Shown here piece by piece: positions 11,823-23,252 of a DNA stretch of 64,000 nt. Source of the DNA: Rhynchopus sp. YZ270_cl-10 (lineage: Eukaryota; Euglenozoa; Diplonemea; Diplonemida; Diplonemidae); the NCBI GenBank assembly GCA_964035575.1, contig OZ037876.1, positions 434,001-498,000 of the forward strand, written 5' to 3'. A program made the translations under genes and the position numbers. Positions within the stretch are counted from its first letter, which is position 1. The number at the start of each line of letters is the position of its first letter. The notes beneath the pieces were generated by a model. The model ran no database searches. It was given only the letters and a program-made list of their open reading frames with translations, and was not told where the DNA came from.

Positions 11823-12786
11823 AGGGTAACTGTATTTTTTTTTTTGTTTCTTGTCAACGTACGTACGATTTTCTGAAATCTGAAAAAAAAAAAGAAAAAA
11901 AAAAAAAAAAAAAAAAAGTGGCTGGTGCTGCACTCATATTTTAGAGTAAAGGTACTTCAGAGTGTTCTTGCACACACATGTGACCCCACCGTGGAGAGCA
12001 ATCGGCTCGCGCAATCAAAGGAAAGCAAAGAAAAAGGGGAAGGAAAAAAAAAAAGTTGGGTACCGTGCGCCTGCGGCGCTACCTGTTCCCAGTCAAAAAC
12101 ACCACAATTTTATCCTAGTTTGGATTTTCCTACCTGAAAATGACCCTTGTATACGAGTGTGGGTTCATATTTTGTGGAAAATTAAAGTCACTAAATTTTT
12201 GTCCATTTTTCTGTATATCCCCCACCACACAACGGGCGGATGCTGGAAATGCAAATGCCCGTGTTTTCGGCAAAATATACACGCATGGGTGGAGGGGCCT
12301 CTAAAATCTCGCCCCTCTGCTACCGTGTTTCTACAAGCAAACACTTGGCTCCTTATACTGACGGGTTTGACCAAAACCAAGAACTTGTCCATTTCGGCAA
12401 ATTGACCCCACCACACAACGGGCGGATTCCGGAAATGCGAATGCCGGTGTTTTCGGGCATTTTCATGTTTTCAGACGTCAGGATCAGGAAGAGAAAATCT
12501 GGGTTGTGGGATTTACCTTGCCCTCTTTACGTTACACTCATTTTGACCAAAACCAAGAACTTGTCCATTTCGGCAAAGTGACCCCACCACAGCGCGGGCG
12601 GATTCCGGAAATGCCAATCGCGGGATGTTTTGGGGCTGAAAACCCACTATTTTTTGAAAACAGCCTGGTTTCTGGTCTTTTGGTGGCTTTTTTTTTTTTT
12701 TTTTTTTTTTCTTTTTTTAAACGTACGTACGTACAGAATTTCTGAGACGAAATGACAAGAAACAAAAAAATAAATACAGTTACCCT
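11823..12786. mobile_element. Possible inverted-repeat element with tandem core
   Basis: The ends are inverted repeats of about 34 bp: AGGGTAACTGTATT...TTTCTTGTCA at 11823-11855 and its complement at 12753-12786. Just inside each end is a CGTACGTACG run. The interior carries three family H units. No clear target-site duplication was found, so a foldback element or chance inversion of a repeat are alternatives. Confidence 0.5.
12190..12660 (+). repeat. Three tandem family H units, about 176-186 bp each
   Basis: Units begin near 12190, 12369 and 12545. Shared core: CCAAAACCAAGAACTTGTCC, ATTTCGGCAAA, GACCCCACCAC, GGGCGGATTCCGGAAATGC. In one frame the copies at 12369 and 12545 read QELVHFGK(L/V)TPP...GRIPEM. 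Diverged copies are at 9261-9325 and, reversed, at 25587-25675. Confidence 0.7.
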
Positions 12787-15028
12787 TATCATAATTTGGG
12801 ATGTTGAAAAGGGTTTACAAAAAAACAGACCCTCTAAGGGTGCGTAAGAAAAAAAAAAAAACAACATAATTTCATAGTGCTCTCAGATAGAAAGCAAGAG
12901 GTATGACATTAGTTCAACTATCTATTCTACTGAATAGAAGGTATAACAGGGTGCACTAAATGTACAAGGAATGACAGAAAAAAAAATTTGAAGAGTGGAA
13001 AAAAAAATAACAGGAAATGGGCCTCACGGGTGTGGTAGTACACCTTGCACATAATAACAACATTTTATTTTGCCCTAATTTTTTTACGAATAAAAAAAAA
13101 CAAGAAAATACGATTGGCTGCTATTTAGCTTTTAAAAAAGCATAGTTTTGTCTTGTTGAGAATAGGTTGGAACAATAAAGATAAATTCATTTTCGCTGCA
13201 TTGTTTTGATAAAAGAAACTTTGCGGATAAAAGAGAAATTGGATAGGAACAAAAAATAACAACAAACTGTTCAGAGTGAAAAAGGGCGTGCGCTGGCCAT
13301 TTTTTTTATAACATGAGATCACGCTGCCACTGATCCTGGTTTACACCAAAGGCCGCAAACAGGACAGTAGACTAACACGGACAACACATCAACACAGAAG
13401 TTGAAGGTGCCCTTTGGTCCACCTCAAAGACCTATGAATGCTGAGTAAATTATAAACCTTGGGGAATATAGAACTCAAATTAGGATCGCGCGCTTGGGTG
13501 TGGTGGGACACATACTTTTGTAGCATTACCACAAAATACTTTTGGTGCGTTCACACCCAGTACAAAAAAGCCAAGAACAAAAAAACCTGTTGTTTTATAG
13601 TGCGCCACAATATGAGTTAATTATGGATGGATACTGGGTCCACCCAATAATCAGACACACCCCCGGAACACTGTGACGCACTGTAACCATTCCACCAAGA
13701 CGTTGATAAAAAAAGGAACAAAAATGTGCAGAAATGTCCCAAAACGACGTTTCGCTTGACGCACAAAAAAAAAGGCATTTTTTTTTTTTTTTTTTTTTTT
13801 TTTGGAACAAAGGGACAAGTGGGGATGCTACTACCTACCTTTTGAAGTAAAGGGAATCAGTAGAAGCGGGATAATGGGAAACAGGAAAGAGAAGGGGACG
13901 TGGTCAAAGTGGAAGTGAAAAAATGGTGGTTGTGGGATGGGGAGGAGAAGAAAGGAATGAAGAAAAATGGAAAATGTCCTCTCTTTTTTGGCAACTAAAA
14001 TGCAAATAGGAAAAAAAAAAATTAGGCCAAAAAACACAATCCAACAAAACAGCGGTAAAATAAAAAAAGAAGACAAGGAAAAAGGTCGGGGAGGGGAAGT
14101 GGGCATGTTAATTATGGGGATTTTGTTTTTTTTTTTTATTTTAAACTTTTTGAAAGGTTTTTTGAAAAAAAGTTGAAAAATAAAATGGTTCAAGGCAGTT
14201 TTTGTGTCGTGCACGGACAAATCAAGTTAATCACAAAATAATCACATCAAATTCAAGGATAAAACGGCAGTTTTCTTTTTAAAAAACTTCTTAGCTAATA
14301 GCATCGATTTATTAAGGCAACAAAAATGGCATACATGGCGAAAAAGGGAGATGAATGGGGAGAGAAGACTTAAGTTATTTAATGAAACGGGTGGGACTGT
14401 TGTGGGAAGGGGGAATGCAAAAAGAGATGTTTGTTTTCCACAACCTTCCTTCACCCCCTCCCGTAGGGTCACCCAAGGTAAAGTGAAGTGAAGTATTGAA
14501 ATCGATGTAGGGGAGTTTGAAAATGTTTTTTGTATGTTTTGAAAGTGCTTTGTGCTCTGTTTAATTTTGCTTGATAGTTTTGTAGACGTGGAGTTGGGAG
14601 AGGAAGGGCGCGTTACTTTGTATGAGATTACGACTTATCCTCTTTCTCAGCCACCCCTGATGTAGGGGAGAGGCGCAACTGTCAATTTTACAAAAACCCG
14701 GATTTTGAGGAAAATTTTGGCCGAAAAAATGGGCCCCACCATATTAGTGACCGGGCTCATATAACTCATTACCCTCATAAGACCACACCACTGTCACAAA
14801 ATGCAAAAATAAGGACCCTTTTTTTATTTGTTCCCTTGAAATGTGTTATTTCAGGGTTTCAAAAAAAAAAAAAGCTGACCCTATGGACCATGGGTTGAAG
14901 GAAGGTTTGTGGTTATTTTTTTTTTTCTCTCTCGATAGCAATTACTTGTTTTTTTTTTTTTTGTTTATTATTGCTGCCTCACTTACTTTTTATTATTTTT
15001 AGATATTTTTTTTCCCGTCTCATTTTTT

Positions 15029-17019
15029 TTACATTGCGGGTATTATGTCGTTAACAATAGCGAAGTCGTATCCGAAGTTCAAGAGGGTGGACGAGAGCTC
15101 GGTGGAGAACTGGAGCCAGGTTGTTGCGTCCGTGTATGAGATGTGGTGCACGACCTGCTGAACACCTTCGAGGGAGAGAAGATCGCCCTTGAAACAGAGC
15201 GCAATGATGGCAGCCAGGCGCAGCCATGCTGTGTACGCGATGGGCACTGCGAGATGCGGGATAGCACTCAGGAACCGGTCCGCACCCTCCATCACCACTT
15301 GCAGGGGGTCTATTCTGAAGATTTTCTGCAAAAAAAAAAAAAATAATTCCAAGACACACAAAAAAGTTGAACCAAAAAAAAAAAAAATGCACCCAAAACC
15401 GGAGGAAGAAAAGTTCTTTGAGACAATTTAGAAAAGAGGGAGCCTCCCTTTTTCCCCACAATTCATACCTCAACGGTCCTGAGGAATGGCGGCATGTAGT
15501 CGGTGAGTGACGACCATTCACCCTCTCCGATAGCGGTGGAGGCGAACGCAGTCGCAAGGTCGCACATCTGCAGCGTCACCCCCGCTGGCACGGAGTGTGT
15601 CTGCACAAGGTGGCGGACCAGCCCATGCAGTGTCTGCAGGTGCCTGCTGTGCGGCGCACCCTCGGGGATTCTGTTCGCATCCCACCCATTGCCGTAGGCA
15701 GCAATGCCAACAGGGTGCTTCCCTGTCTTGAACCTGCCCTGCGATTTGAACCAGGTCGGGTCGTTCAGAATGCTTTCCCTGAGCGAAGTGTCCTCATGGC
15801 TCTTATCGAAGTTGAGTGTGCGGATCTTGCTGTCTGCTGGTCCATGGCTGAGATCGCGGATGGCCTGCCGCGCAAAGGAGCAGTGAATTGTGTAGCTTCC
15901 GAGCACACTGCCGGTTTTTGCGACCAGCGCGTCGGAGGACTCTTTGCAGTCGAACTCGAAGAAGCCGTAGATGGTTCTGTTGGTGGTGTCGCCGCAGAGA
16001 CGCACCTTCACGAGGTGCCCGCACTGTGCGATGAAGCTGAGCAGCTCGCTTTCTGGGAGCGAGGCATCGATCCCCACAACGTACACCGTGCAGTCACGAC
16101 GCTGCTGCTGCTGCAGCTGGTACGCCTTGTGGTCCTTCTTCGTCTTGCGCGCGAGGGACGACTGCGGGGAGATCACCATCGGGTAGGACCCCATTCTCTG
16201 CAGCGGGATGTCCACCTTACCTGGATGGATCGGCGCAAGGTCAAGATTCGGCGGCGAGCTCATTGGGAACGACATATCGCTTGGCGACGACGGCGCCTCT
16301 GACCCTCCTGCAGAAGAGTCCACTGTCGCAGCGTACTGGCTGAAATCAATAAACTCACTCAACATCTGCCGCACACGGTGCGAAGGATGCGTATCATGAA
16401 TACGACGCACACGAGACGCCACCGCACTACCAGTCACGGGGTCAAGACTGGTCGACGTTGTCACAACAAACTCCTTCAACGCTTCAATGTTATCGGTGGA
16501 GGGGGGGATGTCCGACCCTACTCCGGTAAGCACATCGAGGAACGGTGTGACCGATTCGCTCGGGAGAATGCAACGAATGTAGAGCTCCGCGATGACCCGC
16601 ATGTTGGTCAGCTTCTTGGCTTTGTTGTCTGCGTATTCATCCTCCTCATCAAGCTTGAGAACGAGGAATTCATTGAATGAGTCCTGGCAGCGCTTGAGCA
16701 GCGCGTTGCTGAACGCCTTGCGGATATCGTCGCGCTCCCTCTTCTGAAGCATACGCGACACATCCCCCGCACAGTCCGCAAAGATCCCAATCAACCTCTC
16801 CTCCGCAAGCGATTTCCTATGCAAAATCTCTGCCAGATCATAAATAGCCTGCGGGACGTCGACCACAGCAGTTTCCTCCACCACCTCCTCTTCCAGCCTC
16901 TGCCACATGCATGCGTTCAGCTCTTCAATAAGACCCTCATACGTCCTCGGGTCAGGCACCATAAAGTCAATAATCGACTGGATCGAAGTGCTGTCAAGAT
17001 TCTCCATAGGGGCAGACAT
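15029..17019 (-). CDS. MIF4G-domain and RRM protein
   Basis: 617 residues from two exons, 15469-17019 and 15029-15325, with a phase-0 intron (15326-15468, GTATGA...GCAG). Residues about 10-230 look like a MIF4G helical repeat (IQSIIDFMV, YEGLIEELNACM, IYDLAEILHRKS, LLKRCQDSFNEF). Residues about 306-385 form an RRM: RNP2-like VYVVGI and RNP1-like YGFFEFDC. The second exon continues a helical C-terminal part. In known proteins this pairing is found in translation-initiation and mRNA-decay factors; an eIF4G- or PAIP1-like role in the cytoplasm is inferred. The start follows a long pyrimidine-rich leader with no AG, so the acceptor is probably TTTTTTAAG about 110 nt upstream. Confidence 0.85.
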
Positions 17020-18079
17020 TTATGAGGGAGAACAAAAAGAAGAAAAAGAAGGTTTTATTGAGGAAGAGAGAGACAAAGAAAAGGGCGGGGTGGGGGATGT
17101 GTTGTTTAGTGTATCGCTCAACTTAAAAAAGTAATGAGCAGGGGTTCTATAGTTGGTTGTAGTGTGGAAGGGTGGGGGAGGGGAGGTGGGGGGGGTGGTG
17201 GGTGGTGGGGAGGAATTGACATTAAAAAGAATCGCCGTTTCTTTGAATAATAACTTTGTTTTTGTGATGTTTCTTTTGAAAATTTTTTGTAATAGTGTAG
17301 ACACCCGAGGATGAGCTGCACTATAGTTTTCTTTTGACTTTTTTTTTTATTTTTTTTTTTCTTCGTACCGAACATTTTTTCAAAATGAATCTTTAGTGTG
17401 AGAAAGTTTGCCACCCTTTGAGGGTGAAAATACTTTTTAGTTCCTTTTACTGTATTCGTAACAAATCCTGTAGAGCAATCGCACTGTGTGATGTAGTGTC
17501 AACACATTTTTGCTCTGTGTCAAAAAAAAAAGACAGATCTGTACATTTTAATGTCATATTTTTAAAGGAAACGAATGCATAAGCGGAAGAGCACATTCAT
17601 CTCCTTTTTATGGTCAAAAAAAAATGAAACATTTGCCACTGTGCGACCTAATTAGCAAAACGTTCGTTCTCATCTCTCGTTCACCCTTTTTGTTGTTTTG
17701 TGGTTTTCTTCATTTTCAAAAAAAAAAAAAACCTTTATCTGCAACTGTGCAGATATCAGATACAACCGTTTATTTCCCAACTTTTCCCGGACTGTAAAAC
17801 AAAGGTTCGCCCCAAAAAGGGAAACGAACAGTATAAAAAACACATCTCATACAACCGTAACAAAAAAAAAACCAGAAACCCTCCGAGTTTTGAGCAACCC
17901 AGCCCGAATGTATCATTTGCTTCTTTATCTTTCAATCGGCCATTGTCCATGTCAGGCATGTTACGCTTGTGTACCCGATCTTGAAAAAAAAAAAAGAAAA
18001 AAGAAACACTCAAGAAAAAATGATACATTTTGCCTTTTTTCTTGTGCGACGCTATCTTACCGTTTTTTCGTGCACATTT
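17020..18079. other. Spacer between NPL-like and MIF4G genes
   Basis: AT-rich DNA with one family D repeat (17273-17326) and long A and T runs. No gene seen. Confidence 0.6.
17273..17326 (+). repeat. Family D repeat
   Basis: TTTTGAAAATTTTTTGTAATAG, TGTAGACACCCGAGGATGAG, CTGCACTATAG. TAGTGTAG pairs with CTGCACTA. Confidence 0.6.
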
Positions 18080-19076
18080 TTATTTCGCCTGCTTCTCGAG
18101 CACCTTGTTCCCACGCATCACGGTCGTCTTCTTCGCCTGTTCGACACGTCTCTTCTTGGCGAATGGTGCCTGCTGCTGGAAGTTCTCGTCCTCATCGCTG
18201 TGTGTTGTTGTTGTTGTTGTGATTATTATTACACCCACAAAAGGGAACATACGAATCGATCGTCACTTCACCGTCGGAATCTGCGTCCGGGTGCTCCTCA
18301 AGCCATTCGTTACGGAGGTCGACTATCCGGTCCTTCTCTGTGTTGATGGCAGCGTCGAGCACTGCAGAGTCGTCGAGGGTGTGGTCCGGGGGTGTCTGCT
18401 CGATGGACTTCGTCTTAGGGTGGTAGAAGCCTGCGAAGGTGGCGTCCTCCTCGGTGCCGCTGTAGAGCTTGAACTCCTTGTAGTCGATGAAGTACTCCTT
18501 TCCGTTCAGCACAATCGTGCCCACATCCACCTGCTGGTCGTCCATGTCGACTCCGGTGATGTCCATCACATCTGCCATCGACAGCTCAACAGCCTCAGGC
18601 GCCTTCTTCGTCGCCTTCTGTGCGGTGCTCTTCGGTGACTTCTTCGTAGCAGCTTGCTTTGGCGACTTCGTGGCAGCCTGCTTCGGCGACTTCGCGGGCG
18701 ACTTGCTCTTCACAGGGGATTTGCTAGCAGCGGGTTTGCTCTTCGCTGCCTCGGGGGCCTTCTCCGCTGCGCGCTTCCTTTTTTTCATGACCATTTTCTC
18801 GAGAGCTTTGTCGATATCAAAGCTTGCTGAATACCCGCAAATATCAACTGTGGAACCTGTGACGTCGATTCGTGTGGATTCATCATACGGAAGCCTTTGC
18901 TTCAGGTGTGCGTTGGGGGCGTCGGGGGTGACGCAGGCAACGGTGTTGCCATTGACGCTGACTGTGGCCGGGGACTTCCCGGTCAGAGTGGCGATTGTCA
19001 TCATATCCGAGGAGTCCTCTCCAATGACGAAACTCTCACCGTCCTCACAGTTTTTCCCCCAGAAATTGAACTCCAT
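18080..19076 (-). CDS. Nucleoplasmin-like domain nuclear protein
   Basis: 313 residues in two exons, 18253-19076 and 18080-18197; intron 18198-18252 (55 nt, GTATGT...ACAG) is phase 2 and splits a serine codon. The start MEFNFWGKN has FWG near the terminus and VDICGYSA about 80 residues on, both typical of nucleoplasmin-like (NPL) domains as in plant HDT and insect FKBP39/46 proteins. Residues 97-165 are a Lys/Ala/Pro/Ser tail of the histone H1 type (KSPVKSKSPAKSPK). The C-terminal third is a separate acidic domain ending in a basic segment (FAKKRRVEQAKK) that looks like a nuclear localisation signal. A histone chaperone or ribosome-assembly role is inferred. Without the second exon the ORF would end in a spurious Asn-rich tail. 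Confidence 0.75.
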
Positions 19077-19100
19077 TTTTTGTTGTTTTCTTGTTCTTCA

Positions 19101-19146
19101 CTGCAAGCGGGGGGGTAGGGGTGGAGAGAGAGAGAGAGAAGAGAAG
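19101..19146 (-). promoter_or_regulatory. Putative trans-splice acceptor of the NPL gene
   Basis: On the minus strand a 40-nt CT-repeat and C-rich tract ends in CCCGCTTGCAG; a 24-nt leader and the ATG at 19076 follow. This is one of the clearest pyrimidine-AG sites in the window. Confidence 0.65.
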
Positions 19147-19228
19147 AAGCAGAGGGAGAGAAGAACCGAACGGAGCAAAAAGGTGAAGGGGGGTGCTAAA
19201 TAGATACAAAGAAGCAAAAAAAGGGGGG

Positions 19229-19313
19229 TGACTTGAAATACAACAGCCCGCTCATGACAAAGTGTACCTTGATACATGACTGGGTGTACTGGGGTGGACC
19301 CAATCATGCAGTA
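19229..19313 (+). repeat. Family C repeat
   Basis: GACTTGAAATACAACAGCCC, GTGTACCTTGATACATGACT, GGGGTGGACCCAATCATGCA. It sits about 150 bp upstream of the NPL gene start. Confidence 0.65.
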
Positions 19314-19914
19314 CGTACATTTCGAGGTTAACATCTAAAAAAATCATTCAACCGGTTCAGCTTTTCAAGGTAGCTCGGCGAGGGTTTGTCTTCAAGGGGC
19401 GTAAGGGAAAAACGTTGTCCCGATCTGCTGTTCACATAAGCATCGCCCCCATCTGATGAGCGCCCCCAAAGTGTTAAAACAACAAAAAGCGCAAAAAAAA
19501 AAGTGGGGGAGTCACAAGCCTTTTTTTTGTTTTTTTGCCATGTGCCCTTCAGTAGCTCTCACATGAGAAAAAAGAAAATAAAAAAAAAAAAAAACAGTGA
19601 GCTGCGAATCCTGAGAGGATACCAAACAAAGAACATACTCCCGGAAAATAAGAAACGGCAAAAAAGAAGAACTGACTGGGCATGGTACTTAGTACCGAGC
19701 ATGAGAATCGTGTTACAAAAAAAAATTAGAAACTTTTTCCTTGAGAAAACCCTGACAACAAAAAAAACCCCATTCCCCGGGTCTGGAAGAGCTGAGACAA
19801 CATTGATCTGACCCACAAAAAGTATGACAAAAAAAAAATCAACAAACCGAACATCCCTCAGCTAGCAAATTTATTGGGGAAGCATAAAATGAACATTTTT
19901 ACAAAAAAAAAATT

Positions 19915-19946
19915 GACTTGAAATACAAAGCCCTCAGTGTACTCAA
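19915..19946 (+). repeat. Family C fragment
   Basis: Only the first part (GACTTGAAATACAAAGCCCT) is recognisable. Confidence 0.5.
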
Positions 19947-20168
19947 CGTTAAAGTGATCAAATAAAAGACAACTTGAAATATGTTGCACATATCAAACCA
20001 AACCAAAGAATAAACTTAAGCCTCACCTTAAACAAAATTGGTCACCAAACGGAACATCATTTCCCACCAGCTGATCTCTGACAACACTACTCAGGAAAAA
20101 AAACGAATGATAACTGCGCGGTTTTTCTGCTCTGGCGTATCATCTGAGATCTTGAAGCCGGATTTTTA

Positions 20169-20244
20169 TCTTTTTTTTTGACAAAAAGTTGGAGTAGTGT
20201 AGTTGCCTCTGTAGTGTTGCCACAGTTGTGCAAATCTCCACTGT
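20169..20244 (+). repeat. Family D repeat, diverged
   Basis: T run, GACAAAAAGTTGGAGTAGTG, TAGTTGCC, then CAAATCTCCACTGTCC. Its 3' half matches the copy at 21486-21550. Confidence 0.55.
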
Positions 20245-20489
20245 CCATTTTTTTCTTTTTTTCTTTTTTTGAATACTCAGGGCTTCCGCTAGGATTTGGC
20301 CCTCAAAATTTGGCCCCCCCTCTCGCAAAAACTGATTTACGACGATATACATGCAAATTAACAACGAAACCCTCTGTTTCGTCTTTACAAAGAAGGGGTC
20401 CTTTTTAGAAGGAGATAAACTGGATTCCATGCTACGTTGTAACGCAGTGAGCGAAACAACAATGAAAGACCAAAAAAAAAAAAAAATAT

Positions 20490-20554
20490 ACTGTAGTTGT
20501 TGATGCAGGCACCTCCGACTGACCCACTGTACGATGCCAGCTGGATGAAGGCAC
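20490..20554 (+). repeat. Family F repeat
   Basis: CTGTAGTTGTTGATGCAGGC, ACCTCCGACTGACCCACTGT, ACGATGCCAGC. A closely similar copy is at 51667-51737 and a shorter, diverged one at 39870-39920. Confidence 0.65.
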
Positions 20555-20564
20555 AAATACAAAA

Positions 20565-20600
20565 AAGATGAACCTAAGCCTCTCTGTGCTTAGTCACCTT
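20565..20600 (+). repeat. Hairpin repeat, family A
   Basis: AAGATGAACCTAAGC, loop CTCTCTGT, GCTTAGTCACCTT: a near-consensus copy. Confidence 0.7.
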
Positions 20601-20628
20601 GATCACAATCGGTTAAAAAAAAAACTTG

Positions 20629-20800
20629 CCTTGAAATACAACAGCCTGCTCGTGAACAGTGTACCTTGGTACATGATTGGACCTAGCGGAACCCAACCAT
20701 GCAGCACTACATCATTTCGTGGTTTACATCATATAAACAAAATGACTTGAAATACAGATCCCTCTTGTGACAGTGTGCCCTTGGTGCGGTGCACCGTGGA
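20629..20800 (+). repeat. Two family C repeats in tandem
   Basis: Copies at 20629-20710 (with GTACCTTGGTACATG hairpin and CCCAACCATGCAG end) and 20743-20800 (diverged). They directly follow the family A hairpin at 20565. Confidence 0.6.
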
Positions 20801-21264
20801 TTCTACCGCGTACCGTGGAAGCTCCATTTTGAGGTTGGTATCTGCTATCTCCTTACAAGATGAATGTCTCTTGGCGCACACAGACAACCTACAAAACACC
20901 TCTCATATTAGACCTGGTGAATTGGGCTCAATTTGCAAAATGGGGGTTTTTTCCACAGGAAAAAAAAAATATACTGTGGGGGGGTTAGCAGGGAAGAAAG
21001 TATTGTTTGGGTTGATATGAATTGCTTTTTTTTTTCTTTTGCGCTCAAGATATGAAAGACGTGGTGTTCATGTGGTTTGCTGTTCATTTGGCTGAGAGAC
21101 GTGGAGGATGTGCAATGCGGCTCGCTCGACGAATCTTAACAACCGTACAGAACTACCTTTTATATACAAAGCACGAATTCTTATCTTTTGTTATTTCCGA
21201 ATCCATATTTGACGCATCTCACGCAAAAAGACAGATTTTTTATTTTCTCCCCAAAGAGAAAGTT

Positions 21265-21305
21265 GATAAGATGAACCTAAGCCTTCTCTCTGCTTAGTTA
21301 CCCTC
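21265..21305 (+). repeat. Hairpin repeat, family A
   Basis: GATAAGATGAACCTAAGC, loop CTTCTCTCT, GCTTAGTTACC. Confidence 0.65.
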
Positions 21306-21485
21306 AAAAAAATATATTGTCTTTTGTGCTTAAAAATACCTCTACTTTTTTTGAAATATTTGCAGTGCCAGAGGATGTGTCTCCACACTCCTTTTACGTT
21401 TTGTTTTGTTTTGTTTTGTTTTTGCTGCATCGACAATCTCCTACCTTTGGTAGGGTCTGTACACAATGTCGCCCGAAGGCTTTCG

Positions 21486-21677
21486 TTTTTTTTTTTTTTT
21501 TTGAAAAATTGTTGGAATAGTGTAGTTGCCACCTATGCAATCTCCACTGTCCCTAAAGCCACTCGCGTAATAGCCTCGGATCGCAGGCCGTCTTTCTCAG
21601 TCGTGCTAAGCGCGTTGCTTCTTTTTTGAAAACTTGGTTTGTATTTAGTGAAGCCACCCTAGAGTGTGCTCCACAAA
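21486..21677 (+). repeat. Two family D repeats
   Basis: Copies at 21486-21550 (diverged, like 20169-20244) and 21620-21677. The second has the full GCCACCCTAGAGTGTGCTCC core, as at 10048 and in the split copy near 63000. Confidence 0.65.
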
Positions 21678-21770
21678 ACTAACCACCCTTTTTTTGTTCT
21701 GTTTATTCCCCCCCCCCACCCCCATATTCACCATCCCAACACCAACACGTTTTGCCCCACTCCCTATCTC

Positions 21771-23090
21771 TCAGCAAAACTGCAGCGTCAACTGATTATC
21801 AATCACTCGACGTACCACCTGTTGTAAAGATACCATTTTATTTTTATTTTTTTGAATAATTTTTTTGGGTCATACCTTGTAAATGCCAAGCACTGCGGTT
21901 ACTATGCCTCCGAGGGCGATGTAGTTCATTGTGAGATCGCGGAAGACGGGGACGTTGAGGGAGCTGAGGAGGAGCGTCAGGTTGATGGCATTGCCAAAGC
22001 CGCTTCGGCGGAGGGTGCCTCTGTGGAGCTTGACTGCGTGCAGTTCGGCACGCATCTCCTCCTTTTCCGCACCCTCTGGAGACTCCTCGAGGTCCTTACG
22101 CAGCTGCGCCTCCTTCACAAGACCCATCCGGTAGAAGATAAAGTCGACCACAAAAGCAGTCAACAGACGCAACAAACTAAACACATTCTTCCACCACCGT
22201 ACCTTAGCAATGGTCTGTGCAGGCGCACGGTACAGCTTGACCTCTATCAGACCTACCAAATGATCCAACAAGAAATAGCAGATGCTGTACAAATGGCCTG
22301 CCTTCATGAGACGCCTGGTCATAATGTTGGGCTCCGTGTTGCAGATGATTTTGTTGATTTCGGAGAAGATTTTGAAGGTGCGGAGTGCCTTTCTGCTCTT
22401 TGACAGATTGTCTTCGGCAGAACCGTAGAATAAAATCGACTCTGCCGCTGTAGAATGGTACTTCGTCAACGCTGCGACATTCTGCGCAAGCTTGAACACC
22501 TTATCCTTCCCACTCCCTTGGGTTAACAGGAAAACCAAAATGCCGAACATTCGTTTCACCGGGTTTTCTTCACTCTGCAGCACAAAGTTGAACGACGGGG
22601 CTTCTTCGTGGGTGATCCGCTGGAGTGCAGCCCAACGTTCGACATGAAGCGGGAGTTTATCGATATTGAATGTAGGTAATGTCGTAGAGCTTGGAGAATC
22701 CGGCATGTCCAAACTGAAGGACCCATTGCGGGTTCCAGGGCCCATTGAAAAGGAGATGGTTGGTGTGAAGATCAGGTGGTGGTCGTGGTCGTCCGTGGAG
22801 ACTGCATCTAGGTCGGTTCGGTGCAACTGTGCGGCCATCGCTGAGGTAGTCACCACCTCTGTGCACCCAGGGGCAAGCGACGGCGACTTTATCCGTGCCC
22901 GCAACGTCTTCTTCGCGACCTCCACAACCCTCTGTCCTTCCGTGGGGCCTGCATCTCCGGCCGGCGACGCAGGCGATGAAGGTCCTGCGGAGGGCCCCGC
23001 AGAAGACGCTGAAGACGGCCCATTTCCATTTGTACTCTCCGTAGTGGTCGACTCACCCACCTGGTGGCTGCTTTCGACAGACTCTACCAT
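21771..23090 (-). CDS. PEX11-like peroxisome/glycosome membrane protein
   Basis: 420 residues in two exons, 21876-23090 and 21771-21818, with a 57-nt phase-0 intron (21819-21875, GTATGA...ACAG). Residues 1-150 are Ser/Pro/Ala-rich and look disordered. From about 150 there is a PEX11-type domain: KVFKLAQNVAALTKYH and later AEDNLSKSRKALRTFK, which match the family's helix with the LSKSRK-type motif. Hydrophobic segments follow at about 240-270, 300-320 and 375-405. PEX11 proteins elongate and divide peroxisomes; in Euglenozoa these organelles are often glycosomes. The long N-terminal extension is unusual for PEX11 (normally about 220-260 residues). The second exon adds 15 residues (VVRRVIDNQLTLQFC). 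Confidence 0.8.
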
Positions 23091-23252
23091 GGTTCCTTTT
23101 TTCGTTGCTTCCCTTTTTGAAATTGATACATAATGAGTAGATAATTGGAGAAAAAAAAACTCTTCTTTCGTTCATTTTCATTTGGTTAAAAGGATTCAAA
23201 AATTCTTTTGAAAATCTTGGAAAAGGAATTCAAAAGGCAAAATATTACCCCT

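Larger units (their letters stand above)
5263..15028. other. 9.8-kb gene-free, repeat-rich region
   Basis: No ORF here has convincing codon structure on either strand; the ORFs present encode homopolymer translations rich in Phe, Lys and Ser. The stretch is dense in A and T runs and in the short repeat families listed separately (A2, E1, A+B composites, C, D, G, H, and an inverted repeat around 11823-12786). It may hold an origin of transcription for the array or simply be a repeat sink. No sequence sign of a promoter was recognised. Confidence 0.6.
19077..21770. other. 2.7-kb spacer with clustered repeats
   Basis: No gene is seen. The stretch holds copies of families A, C, D and F, often only tens of bases apart. 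Confidence 0.6.
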
